DNA of 64,000 nt from Hormiphora californensis (lineage: Eukaryota > Ctenophora > Tentaculata > Cydippida > Pleurobrachiidae): contig CM035357.1 in the NCBI GenBank assembly GCA_020137815.1, positions 310,001 to 374,000 on the forward strand. The letters run 5' to 3'. The position numbers were made by a program, and so were the translations under genes. A model generated the notes under the pieces. It was not told where the DNA came from, did not search any database, and was given only the letters and a program-made list of their open reading frames with translations. This document shows positions 1 to 10,896 of the stretch, piece by piece; within the stretch, counting starts at the first letter, position 1; every line of letters starts with the position of its first letter.

Positions 1-51
1 ACTAACACCTCTAACACCACCACCACACACTGTTATTTAGTCTCTAACATC

Positions 52-161
52 TCTAACACCACCTCTTCTGCCATATAGCATCCTATCTATCCAACCCTAC
101 TAACACAACTCTAACACATAATATCTAACACCACCTCTTCTGTCTAGCATCCTATCTATCT
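52..161 (+). repeat. Duplicated 5' flank of first CaaX gene
   Basis: Two copies of a roughly 40-bp block (about 52-102 and 121-161) share the core caccacctcttctg followed by tagcatcctatctatc. Each copy contains a TAG that could act as a splice acceptor upstream of the ATG at 166. The first 50 bases of the window are further CTAACAC-rich sequence of the same kind. Confidence 0.75.
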
Positions 162-165
162 AAAC

Positions 166-679
166 ATGCCACCAGCTGGACGAGGAGGAGAGGGTGGAGG
201 CCGAGGAGGAGGCGGCGGTGGAGGTGAGTTAGCTGACAAAACCGATCTTTTATCAGAACCCACCAAAGATTCAGAGTTGCCTTCTACCAAACCACCACCA
301 GCATCATCACCCATGCCACTTATGTCAGGGGAAAATGATCCTCGACCCCAGCACCCCTCATGTCACCCTCCTGACCAGTCTCACAAGCTTTTTACAAGAC
401 ATAATGCAGGTAGCTGTTTATTATAGACAGCTACCCCCTGTTTGCACCCGACCCTGTTCCACACTCAGTCACCCCTGCCTATAGTTTGTACCCGATTCCC
501 TTGTGGGTTCAAACTAGACAACACTGTTACCCCTGCACTCCTCTAAGACACTCATCATTAGAAGTTCGTTGTCATAAAACCACGCGATCTCACTTTTGTA
601 GTAAACCCTTCCGCTAAATCATGAATTTCTTTCAGGTCACGGCCACGAAGAGGAGAAGGGATGCTGTATCATCTTGTAG
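166..679 (+). CDS. Tiny CaaX-terminated protein, gene A (33 aa)
   Basis: Two exons: 166-223 and 636-679, joined in phase 1 by an intron with donor GTGAGT and acceptor tttctttcag. The product starts MPPAGRGG, has an Arg-Gly-rich middle and ends EEEKGCCIIL, so the last four residues are CIIL. That is a CaaX box with terminal Leu, which in known systems favours geranylgeranylation; the extra Cys just before it could be palmitoylated. An AATAAA at 949-954 could end the transcript. The neighbouring gene B has the same plan: an MP start, a phase-1 intron, and a short last exon ending Gly-Cys-Cys. I recognise no family. Membrane attachment is inferred from the CaaX box alone. The ORF is short, but agreement of frame, splice sites and C-terminus across paralogous units argues that it is real. 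Confidence 0.6.
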
Positions 680-948
680 ATCCAATCAAGTGATTCAATC
701 GAATCCTCTGGTGATCATTCAATCGGATCGAGAATCTGTGTGGCTTACACCGCTCTGTGAGGATTCGGAACACGTCCGATGTGAACACAAAGATTGAATT
801 CGGAGTGAAACAAGGCAATTTTAGAAGTACTGTAGAGTGACATGGACACTTCATTGCTCTGGTGTGATGTTTTGATGTTTTGATATTTTTGTTTTTCGTA
901 AGATTATATTTTGTTTCAATCATCCTTTGAAATTCCCCGAAACTCCCC

Positions 949-954
949 AATAAA
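949..954 (+). terminator. Poly(A) signal AATAAA
   Basis: A canonical hexamer 270 bp after the gene A stop codon and before the gene B start. Confidence 0.4.
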
Positions 955-1199
955 CCATCTGAATGTCCACTGAGTGTTGAGCCTTCTTTCTCTCGTCCAG
1001 ATCCAGCTCCCAATTTTCACTGCCAAGCCTTCTGTCCCCACCTCAATCCTGAGCTATTCAGAAGCTTGTTATAACCCAATCAATCCCAAAGCAATGTATA
1101 ACTCAACTTCTCTTTTCCAAGTCTTCCAGCTCCCATAACCGACCCAATCTTAAGCTATTGTATAGCTAATTTAACCATCACTCTCTCATGTTTAGCATA

Positions 1200-2043
1200 A
1201 TGCCAGGCGCCAGTAAAGAAGGGAGTAAGGCGGGTGATAAGGGTGGGGAACCCAAACCTGCTGGCGGATCACCCAAACCTGAACCAGGTAACATGATTCG
1301 ATTTTGTTAATTTCCCTCAGCCAGAAGCTGGGTAAGAAAGCATGTTTTTGGTAGTAATTACATTGAATTTAATCAATGCTTTCATTTCCTCTTTGAATTA
1401 GAATTGTTAGATGCTAGCCCTCTTTTCGTTGCAGGTGCCCCGGGAGGACAAGAGGAACCCGCTGAACAAGGATGTTGTATCCTCCTCTAGATATCTTCTA
1501 GATTGTTCTATAATCTTCTAGATCCGTCTAGAATCATCTAGATCTCCTCTAGATCCTTCCGTCTTTTATATTTCCCATCCTGAGTCCTGTTTTCTTGGAA
1601 CTGGGGTGGGTGGTACAGCCCCGGTACAGCCACCGTGGTTGTACATCACATGTAGAAAATATCTTCCTCTGATCCCAAAAGAGATAAAACACAACTATCC
1701 ATTGAGATTACTACTCGCATGAAACAGCTGGACTGATGTCAGAACTGTAGATATTTTGTTTCTTTGTTTGTTGTCAGTGTTTTCAGAGTACAGCAGAGTT
1801 TATTATGATGAAGCATGAATATATTAGGGCTTAGGCTCTGTTTTCAATTTTTTGACCACAGCAGAATTCGAGTTATTTTTTTTACGAAAAACATCCTTTC
1901 TTTCTTTGAAACACATTTTCAAAATGCCTTTCACAGGTCCAGCGAAAGCACCGTCTCCGAAGGCCGAGGAAGCCCCTCCTCCTCCACCTCCCCCTCCTGA
2001 GGAAGCTGAGGAAGGTTGCTGTAGCTCTTGTACTGTACTGTGA
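1200..2043 (+). CDS. Tiny CaaX-terminated protein, gene B, with two alternative last exons
   Basis: First exon 1200-1287 (29 codons plus one base; starts MPGASKEG, rich in Lys, Pro and Gly). It can join in phase 1 to 1435-1490, giving a 47-aa protein ending EQGCCILL. It can also join to 1937-2043, giving a 64-aa protein with a run of eight prolines and the end GCCSSCTVL. Both acceptors are pyrimidine-rich and both endings are CaaX boxes (CILL, CTVL). The third exon has an AATAAA at 2090-2095. The long form reads as one continuous Pro/Lys/Glu-rich sequence, which supports alternative terminal exons. Alternatively, 1924-2043 could be a separate intronless gene, since an ATG (MPFTG) lies just upstream in frame. 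No family is recognised; a prenylated membrane-tethered microprotein is inferred. Confidence 0.55.
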
Positions 2044-2089
2044 TGTGTAGCTGAAACTCCTATGGAGTAAGCCATTCTGTCTTCTGGTG

Positions 2090-2095
2090 AATAAA
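2090..2095 (+). terminator. Poly(A) signal AATAAA
   Basis: It lies 47 bp after the stop of the distal CaaX exon, at a normal distance for a short 3' UTR. Confidence 0.55.
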
Positions 2096-2477
2096 TCTGA
2101 GTTATAGCTGATCTTGGTTTCTGGAATCTGAGTTATTATAACTCCTGGCTTCTGAATCCTGGCTCCTGGATTCCAGGACCTGGAATCTATCTGAGTTCTG
2201 CATCCAAGTTGGCAACTGTTTGGATGTAGAATATTGTTTAGTGACAGCAGGCTGTCACATTATTATATCTCTTCGATCTGTTTTGGGATTGTTATAACTT
2301 CTAAAAAGGCTGGTCTGCATAAGTAATGATGAAATATTTGTAAGTTTTTAACACATTCCAATCCGCTGCAAAGTTATTTTCTATCACTGACACACACAAA
2401 TACACAAACACACTGTACACATTTACACATAAAGGTGCCGCCCTGTATCCTGGGATCCAGTGTCATTTAAATATTAA

Positions 2478-2554
2478 ACGTCTCACATGTCATCACGTGT
2501 CTCACATGTCACGTGTCTCACGTGTCAATGTGTCACGTGTCTCAAGTGTCATGA
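2478..2554. repeat. Short tandem repeat overlapping the cyclase stop codon
   Basis: Degenerate units resembling gtctcacatgtcacgt are repeated several times. They begin in the last codons and stop of the guanylyl cyclase (stop at 2542-2544, minus strand) and run into its 3' flank. The rest of 2044-2541 holds no gene I can see, only AT-rich tail-to-tail intergenic sequence. Confidence 0.6.
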
Positions 2555-5500
2555 ACAGGAATCTCTCCCATTTCCATTTCAGGAACGTGCCCCGACATCT
2601 TCTGTCCCCCAAGTGCCATTCCATCCTTCCCTCCATCCCCAGCACCGCTAGCCTCGTGCTCTCCCTCTTCTTTGGGAGGGGGTCCTATAGCCGGGGCAGT
2701 GGACACATCATATGTGGGAGGTCGGAGTATACCCGGCTGGAGGAGCTGATCCATTTGTTTCTGTTTGATTCTCTTATTGAGCATGCCACCACCCTTCTTA
2801 GGCTGGTTTGAGTGGTTGGAGTGGAAGATGTCCAGTCCTTTCTCAAGGTTGGAACTACCCACCAGCCAGTACGTGTCTACTATTGTATCATCCTGCAAAA
2901 TGTATAGAATATTAATTACTAATCACTGATTTTCGGATATTTTAGGTCTTGCTTACTTAAGTGCAATTTTTCCCCGGCTGTCTTTGGCGTACGAATTTTA
3001 CCAGGAGAAGGGGCGAACAGGAGCAAAAAAATCACAAATTACAGTGGACGAAATAACTAAATAAATAACGTACGATCTTGAACTGTCCTCGGAATAGTGT
3101 TTCAAATATTCCCGTGTCAGCCAAGAAGTTCCTCGTGTACTTGGTTATTAGAATTCTCATCGCTGGAAAGGGAGATCTATTACGATGTTATAGGAGTTAT
3201 TATTTCTATGCTACATATTAAAGATCAATCAATCAATCAAGTAGGTGGAGTCTCGGGTAATCGTATTTTCGTTACCGTTTGACCCGGTAATTATCCAGCA
3301 TGGTAATTATACTAATTACACCACTAATTACACCTACCCTGTGATCGTTCCTCCATGGCGGTTGCCATGTTGACAGTCTCCCCAAACACACAGTACTTGG
3401 GAATCTTCATCCCGATCATACCAACAGACACAGGCCCAGTGGCAAGACCGATCCTTAGTTTCACCTGAAATGAGACGATATTATTTGACCAGATTTTGAG
3501 AGATTGATATCAAAATCTGGTCAACTAATGGTGTTTTATTACAGCTGCAAATTTAGGACAAACGTTTAACTACATTAGGTAAAACTAACTAATGTTACTG
3601 GCCTAAAGGGTAGATCTATAATAACTCACCTCACACATGCTCTCATTTTCATGATCCAGGTTGTTCAGCTGACCCAACATCTCCAAAGCTAAATGTGCGA
3701 TATTGGTTACACTCTCGCTGGTAGCCTTCGTACCACAGGTGGGCAGTCCTGTCACTGCAACGTAGGCATCCCCAACAGTATCCGCCTAGAGGAATGGTGA
3801 ATGGATTAAAATTGGAAATCAAAATATATCAAACAATTAACTTGACATACGCTGCTGCAGTCCCCTGTGGCCGTCTAAAACGTGTGCAAATTAGGGGACT
3901 GCAGCACATGCAAAACAGTAAACCTGAAAACACACACATTTCAACTACACTCACTTTGAAGGCCTCATACTTGTCAGTTAGTTTATCGATCAGACAGAAT
4001 AGGTAGTTCAGCAGGTTAACGACCTCAGTCGCAGAGTGGTAGGAAGAGATCAGAGTAAAATTAACTATGTCCGCATACAGAACTGAAATGGAAAACATGG
4101 GTCATAACTTATTATAAGCTTCTTATACATTGTTATATCTCTATAATTGAATGGCATAGTCAAGGGATATGTGATCTAACTGAATTTTAAATAACTAATA
4201 ATTATAAACGCTACCATGTACTGAGGATATAATTCAACATGAAGAATGAAGATGATTGTTACTCACCGGAGACAGAATCAAATATCTCGGGAGTGACGGG
4301 AATATGGTTCTTCAGTTTTTTAGCAATGTCCGCCGGGACAAGCTTGTAAATCAAATCATCTGATCTCTTTTTCTCTCGACATAGCACCTCTGTCAACTTC
4401 TTTAGTTGGATCGTGTTTTTAGTTTGTACCTTAACCAGTGAGTACGTCTTGTCTGAAAGGGGTGGTTCAGAGTAAGTGCAGTAACCATGACTACAACTGT
4501 AACCATGACAACCATATCAACTCTCATGTAACCATGTAATGGGTTGGAGGGGTATTGGTTCTGGTTTCGTACCAGTGATGCTATGTGTCTAATGGGTGCT
4601 AGTACTAACGAATCTACAGTTACCATGACAACAACATGGTAACCATGACAACTCTCTAACTTACTGATGTTAGCCCAGAACAGGAAAGGTTCAACAAGTG
4701 CGATGAAGATCAGAGCTGACATGGTTATTCCAATGAGAATGTTAGCATTCCTCCTGAAGTCGACAATATTGTTTAACATGGCCCTTGCCAGAATGTTCTG
4801 AACCGTCTTCAACTGCTCGTTATACAGGTTGATCACTAATTGGGGGATAATTAATTATTCAATTAATTAATCAATGGAAACTTAGTTTACATTCTTCTTT
4901 CTATCATCATTCGACTTCACTTTCAAAACTGGACCCCTAGTTCATTACAAAACATCAAAATCCCAGGGGTTGGCCGTCAAAACCACTGTGGGACTGTGTG
5001 CGCATGCCAAATCCAGCTGGGTTTAATGATTGTGATTGGAAGTAAAACAACATGACTTCATATGACGTCACACGAGATATGACGTTATAAATGACTGGTG
5101 AACGAGCCAATCGGAGGCCTGGATTTCGAAATAAAGGCTCACGCACACCGTCGTGACGTCATAATTACCTGCAATCCAGTTGATCCCCATAGATTTTGAA
5201 GCCTCCAAACTCTGATTATTCAAGATCCGATACCGGTGATTTCTAAGTAACTCAATGGCGTCAGACAACCGGTCTGTGTCAGTTTTCAAATCAGGAATAT
5301 ACATGAGAATCTTGGAGAAGCAGTAATCCTCAACCGCCTGGTTCGCTACCATCAGCTGTACTTTTTCAGCATCGGCATAACCTGCAAGAACCGCGATAAT
5401 TAGCACCAACATGTTCCTGCATAATACACACCCCGCTGTGCGATGATTGGAATGAAATAATGAAGGGAAGAAAGAAAAGTTGTAAAAGATAGTCGACTAT

Positions 5501-8188
5501 CAATAGTCCTGAGCCGCCCCAGAAATCCCGTGTTTCTGGTCGGGGTACCTCAAGGCTGGGGAACGTAACCACTGTGCTACATCCCTTCATCTCAGCCCCT
5601 CACGGGGCTGAGACAGCCTCTACGAAGAAGAAGAAGAAAGTCCTGAGCCGACTCATTTTATATCGTTTGTAAAAAGCCCAACTGATCCTGATCACTCCGT
5701 CCCCATGGTTACTAGTAACTACATATAGTAACTACACTGACCTTCTGTGTAGAAAAACATGCCAATAGCATCGATCTTGGCAGCACGACTCTGAATTTCT
5801 AGCAGACACTTGAACGCAACCAACATCTTCCATTTTCTAGTTCCAAACAGTGCGGGCTCTGAAATGGTATAGATTTAATAGTGCGGCGGTGTGTAATTCT
5901 AAAACTCCACATTTTTTGTTAACTTTGAGTCGCCTGACACACTGTTCACGCAACACAACTCTATGAAATCTGAGGTGTTTGGGTCGAAAGAATGCCAGAA
6001 AATAACAACTTCACAGCGGTAAAAACTAAAAGTTTGATGGGCTTGAAATGAGAATGAATAAAAGTTTCACCTACCCTCGCTGAAAGTGTACACTACACTC
6101 TGCACGAGGATCTCCATGACCTTGGTGTAGAAGGAGTTGACGTAAAGGGTGGAATCGATTATCGGGGGAACTCGTATCTCCTTGAACTTGTTTAACACAT
6201 CCTGAGAACAGAGGGAAGGAGAGGGAGAGATTCAGCAGTCCATACCCTTCCTTTTTTATAGTTATAGACGCAGAGAATAAAGTGATTCAATCCAGAAATG
6301 AATATATATTACAGAGTACGAGGGGTCTGATGGGTCCGAAGGGTTAAAAAGTGAATTTTTAGAACCCTTATCTACCCCCGGCCCCTCTGGCATTAAGTAC
6401 TTACCTCTTTCCGCTGCAGTAAGTCGAGACTTGTGTTGCTAATTTGTAAGTTGTCAGACTCCATGTACCCCTTCTCCATGGCTGTGTAGAGAATGTACTC
6501 TTGGGGGTTCGTGGTAGTCAGGTATTTGGGGAAACCCGTCCGATACAGCTCATCAATCCTTTTATCTGTCTCAATCTGAAAGTTTAATTAATTTTCCAGC
6601 GACCTCAAATTGTACACAAAGATCTGCAAGGATCTGTAGTAGATCTACAACCACGCAGCAAATGGATCTGGCCCTGTATAACAGCAGTGACAATAATGCT
6701 ATGGGTACTACCCAGTGGGTAGCTCACAACGCACAGTAGATCAGATTCTCACTTGTGTAGTAGCTCACACTGCACTATTCGGTAGAGTTCTCACCTGTGC
6801 ATGTTCAAGTTTCTGCAGGTTCGGTTGACTGTGGTCCATCACATACATGTAGGTAAAGGACTGTTCTCTGAGTATTTCTGTCATAAGACTACCAATCTTC
6901 ATGCCTTGTAGGATCCTGACTTCGTACTTCTTTACCTCTGGAGACTGAGACAGGGCCTGGTACACATCGAACCCTGAAAAACACGTGAACTTACTACTTC
7001 ATATACAGCATGACAAGACATTTACTACTACTGCCCAAACCAACTTATTGCGCCAAGGAACAGTATCCAAGGAACAGCCACGAAATAATAGAACGACCAC
7101 TTACCTGACGATTGCTTACTTAATTTGCATGAAACTTGAGTAGAGATTAAATCGGAGTAGTTCTGCATTTTTGAACTACCACTTACCAGCAAAAAGAAGG
7201 AGTGTCAGAAGGGGGACAGATAGGAAGACTGATGTCCTGTAAAACACCTTCTTTGCATCTGTATCAGTGAAGGTGCGTGGTGCGTTAGCCAGCTCATGGT
7301 CTATATCCAACAGGTTCGTATCCATATGGGCCATGTCAAGCCCTCCACCTGGACTCCTGTGGAATTAATTAGTTAAATAATTAGTTAATTAATTAACAAA
7401 CTCCTAGAGGGATAGAGAACGATCAACGAGGTGTCAGGTGGGAAGAGATCTTCTGAGAGGAACAAATTGACAAATTGGGGCAATTATATTCAGCGCTAAT
7501 AGAGGGCAGGTATCGCCGTGTGGGCCCTTTTTTGTGTGATACACTCAGAGCGGAATGAACGGTCAGGCTTCACGTTGATAGCGTAATATAGGCAATACGC
7601 TAATAAGCGACAAAAAAGAAAACCTGAAAATCCATCTGTAGTAGTACAACTACAAAAAGAAGCGTCGGATAAAGAAGAACACATATTATGTGTAACATAA
7701 TATGAGGAAGTCAAATACGACCCCCGATTTACCAGGATGCTCGGGGGGGGGGGGGGGGGGGGGGGGGGGGGAGGGAAGGGGTTCGCCCGGTAAATCTGGG
7801 TGCCTGGTAAATCATTAGAATCCAGCGAACTAAATAATCGTCAAACTAACACAAAAGTCAAACACGAAACTTACTATTTAAACAGGGGGTATTATCGCCC
7901 ACAAAGGGTTAACGAAACTGACTTCAAACAACTAAACTAGATTATAAAACTTACTAACCCCCCCACATTGGCACATTGCCAAAACTTACTTAATCCCCCC
8001 ACGGCCGCCCCCAAAACTTACTTGACGTCCTCGTTCCAGCCGCCGTCAAAGAACTGCACGAACTTGTTGAGCCGCGACCCACCACCGGTATTACTACTAT
8101 CGGCTACTTTGGAAGACTTAGTACCAGCGGGGTTGTTGGTTGTGGATCTAGTGGTTGAGGGGGCAGCTACAATAGGATCAGCGCTCAT
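2542..8188 (-). CDS. Receptor-type guanylyl cyclase with NIT-like sensor domain
   Basis: Fourteen exons in coding order: 8188-8022, 7356-7187, 6973-6795, 6575-6405, 6201-6075, 5858-5742, 5381-5169, 4835-4665, 4452-4267, 4082-3955, 3785-3630, 3464-3338, 3162-3074, 2892-2542. All phases agree and the product is 783 aa. A cytosolic N-terminus (starts MSADPIV) leads to a TM segment (VFLSVPLLTLLLFA), then a ~300-residue helical region resembling nitrate/nitrite-sensing (NIT) domains, then a second TM (NILIGITMSALIFIAL). Next come the cyclase-linker helix (EKKRSDDLIYKLVPADIAKKL), the class III catalytic domain and a Pro/Gly-rich tail. Both metal-binding Asp are present (LYADIVNF, VGDAY), as are the purine-selecting Asp (KADTVGDAY, usually Glu) and the Cys of YCVFGETVN. 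The Arg expected in N-x-A-x-R is Ala (VNMATAMEE). It should make cGMP if active. The start is uncertain because a (TC)n tract lies upstream. Confidence 0.9.
5490..5640 (-). repeat. tRNA-like SINE fragment in cyclase intron
   Basis: On the minus strand there is an A-box-like sequence (TAGCACAGTGGTTACG) followed by GC-rich sequence; a (GAA)n-like stretch lies at the opposite end. This resembles a degraded tRNA-derived SINE. No good B box is visible, so the class is tentative. Confidence 0.35.
7709..7815. repeat. Degraded pogo-like MITE with long poly-G
   Basis: Sequence around tacgacccccgatttacc, then a roughly 30-base G run (7742-7771), then ggtaaatctgggtgcctgg. It resembles the TIR region of the TA-flanked elements at 27648 and 28570 but lacks a clean right end. 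It lies in intron 1 of the guanylyl cyclase gene. Confidence 0.4.
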
Positions 8189-8280
8189 TCCCGTTACTAT
8201 TGGAACTATTGGTACTATTGGACGACTGGATGAGAGAGGGGAGGCCCCCGGGCCGTAATATTGCCTTGTCAGACCACCAC

Positions 8281-8338
<58 letters not shown>

Positions 8339-8517
8339 AAGAAATGAAGAGAGATGGATGACAGACCAACTGAGTAGAGAGAAGGGTGGTGGTGCTAATA
8401 TTGATACAGTGACAGCTCCTTTATGAAACGAAATTCTCAGCACGTTACGTCTGTCGTTATATTGCTTTTATATAACCTGGAATGAGAAAGTGAGAGAGAG
8501 AGAGAGAGAGAGAGGGG

Positions 8518-8551
<34 letters not shown>

Positions 8552-9115
8552 GTGAGACAGAGAGATGAGAGGAGGAGAGCGGAGAGAGATGAGATGAGTA
8601 TAAAAGAAGAGGAGAGCGCAAGGAGCGAGAGGCTCTCGTTCGTATCTTGCTCTTTCGATCTATCTCTTCGTTCTCTTCTCTCGTCTCCTCCTTCTCTGTC
8701 TCTCTCTCTCTTTCTCTTCTCTCCTTCGTTTCTTTCGTGCCTCTCTTCTCTCCCCTTCTCTCCTCTCTTCTCTCTCTTTTTCTCCTCTCTCTCCCTCCCT
8801 CTCTCGCTCTCTCTCTCCTTTTCTTCTTCGTCTCCTCTCATCTCTTCTCTCATTCTCTCTATTATCTGTGTCTCGTACGTTTTTTTGATTTTTTTCTTCT
8901 CTTTCGATCCTTTCCATCTCTCCTCCTCTGGCCTTAACTCTCTGTATTCTTCCAACTCTTTCCTCTTTTGCATACTTTCAATCCCCATCTGTCATTCCCA
9001 AACCATTTTTCCCCGCTTGTCCCCTTCTTACAGGGAGTTTTTTCCGTTGCCTTTCTTTCTTCCCCGAGTTTCTTTTCTCACTCTCTATCTCTTTTACCCT
9101 GTCCTTTTGATGTTA
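8189..9115. repeat. Cyclase 5' flank with (GA)n/(CT)n microsatellites
   Basis: A perfect GA run lies at about 8282-8333. Interrupted GA and CT tracts cover about 8487-8900, switching from purine-rich to pyrimidine-rich on the + strand near 8640. The long Ser/Leu or Arg/Glu open frames here are products of the dinucleotide repeat. The tract would lie in the promoter or 5' UTR of the minus-strand cyclase gene. Confidence 0.7.
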
Positions 9116-10021
9116 CTCATTCGAGGAATCCGAAGTTTCAGCCCTCTGGATAAAAGTTCATTTTTTTCGACCGAATGAACATTGAATGAACACCAATATG
9201 GGACCATATTCCGGTACCAAAGATTCACAAATTTGTTTGGCTATCGATTTCCTTTCGAATGGGACCAGTTTGAGCTTAATTGGATCACCACAAGAATCAC
9301 AGTGATCCGTTTTCTAAGCCTAGGGTAAGTCATGTGATCCCCATCAAATTATGACGTGTTAGCAAGAGAGCTTACATTTTAACGGATGCTGTATCGGTAC
9401 ATCATCCTCATTAGCAGACGTGATACGTGATACTCGACCGTTACACCTGCTTATTGGCACTTAGTAATGACGCTATCGTCTCATTAGGTGTCAGATGACC
9501 AAACTTAGGGTTAGATAACTAGACACTGTGTCTCTTGTGGTGGTCCAATTGAGCTCAAATTAGTCGCGTTTGAAAGGAAATCGATACCCGAAGGCGACTG
9601 AGAAATTCCGGTTCCAAAAAGCATTCCTGTTTTCAAGTTCATTCAGGATTCATTCCAGTCGGAAAAATGAATTTTAAGATAGAGTGCTTAAATTCCGGCT
9701 AACATCAAATTGATCAAGTGTAGTGGCCGTACAGATTTTTAGCGCCTGAATTTACCGATTTCTGGTCAAAACAGGTCAAAATCGATGTTTGGTAAAAAAT
9801 ATCATCTTTAAATAACTTATTTCACCCACTAAACTTGATTCAATTTTAATAAAAATTCAGATTGCCATTTGTTGATACTTGCTCTATTGTATGGCGGTTT
9901 TTTAAATAATAAAATCAAATTTAATCAAGAGAAAACCTCAAAAAACCCGAAAAACGAAAAATTGAGTTCATTAATGAACTTTCAACTTTTATGATTTGAA
10001 ACTTCGGATTCCTCGAATGAG
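9116..10021. mobile_element. TA-flanked MITE with 25-bp TIRs
   Basis: The left end CTCATTCGAGGAATCC and the right end GGATTCCTCGAATGAG form perfect terminal inverted repeats of about 25 bp, flanked on both sides by TA (9114-9115 and 10022-10023). The 906-bp element has no coding potential. TA target sites point to Tc1/mariner-type mobilisation. Confidence 0.8.
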
Positions 10022-10896
10022 TACCCATGCAGACATTGTGTCAAAATATCAGAGTGATTGAAATTAAACTTCTGGGTGAAAAGAAGGCCAACGTACCCTC
10101 CCTTTAATTTGGGCCACGCGGTATAATTTAATATAACCTCACCACATACACATTCTATATTGGTTCAACCCCGTTTTATTTTTCATCATGTTGAGACAGG
10201 GTCGAACTTGTTATGTTCTAACCCTCCTTTACGGGTATTCTAGCTAGGCAAGGTCGAACAAGGCATTTACGCGTGTACCCTCATTATTTGAAGATTTGTT
10301 TGCATCTCACTTCTCCCACACAAACACACACATCTACCACAGGAGATGGGTGAGTTTGGTTTGGGTGTTTGGTTTGAGTTTGTGCAAGCAGCCAGCAGGG
10401 TCCAAGATCTCAACTTTCCAACTTTCCAACTTTCCAGCAACATTGCTATATTTTGCTAAGTATAATACTTGATTTTATACACATCTTCATGATTATGGAG
10501 CTTATAAATCGTTATTACAACTAAAAGTCGATAAATTGGGTTTTGCTCAGAAGATTGAGGCACATATCTCATGATAGTGTGGTTGGGCTGATAAATCGAG
10601 AAGTGCGGTTTTCCATTTTGTTGTTTGAACGGTGTTTGTACACATTCCTATTTGAGTTGACTCTGGATATATTGTCTTGTTGAAAAGACACATGCATTCT
10701 TACAGGGGGCCCAGAGTAATATCTGACTCACGTGATATCAAACGATATCATACTCCTAATAACAGCCCGGAGCTAACAACTTGTTATACTTGTTCAGACT
10801 GTCGCGTAGGCCTCTGAGAGAGACTTTGAATAAAATTAACTACAAATCAACTGTAAATACAACTAACATGAAATGATTCACTGTACAGATCTCAGG
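10022..10896. other. Intergenic region upstream of 12-TM transporter
   Basis: No gene seen. It contains one copy of a dispersed short repeat (10199-10262, ending GGTCGAACAAGGC) and ordinary AT-rich sequence. An acceptor-like tctcag lies one base before the transporter ATG. Confidence 0.5.

Noticed and set aside
5040-5165. CRE-like TGACGTCA sites in the cyclase intron
   Set aside because: Two to three sites occur in an intron near the middle of the gene with no other promoter sign; not enough to call regulation.
8437-9178. Long Arg/Glu- or Ser/Leu-rich open frames on both strands
   Set aside because: They are translations of GA/CT microsatellite sequence with no domain and mirror frames on the opposite strand.
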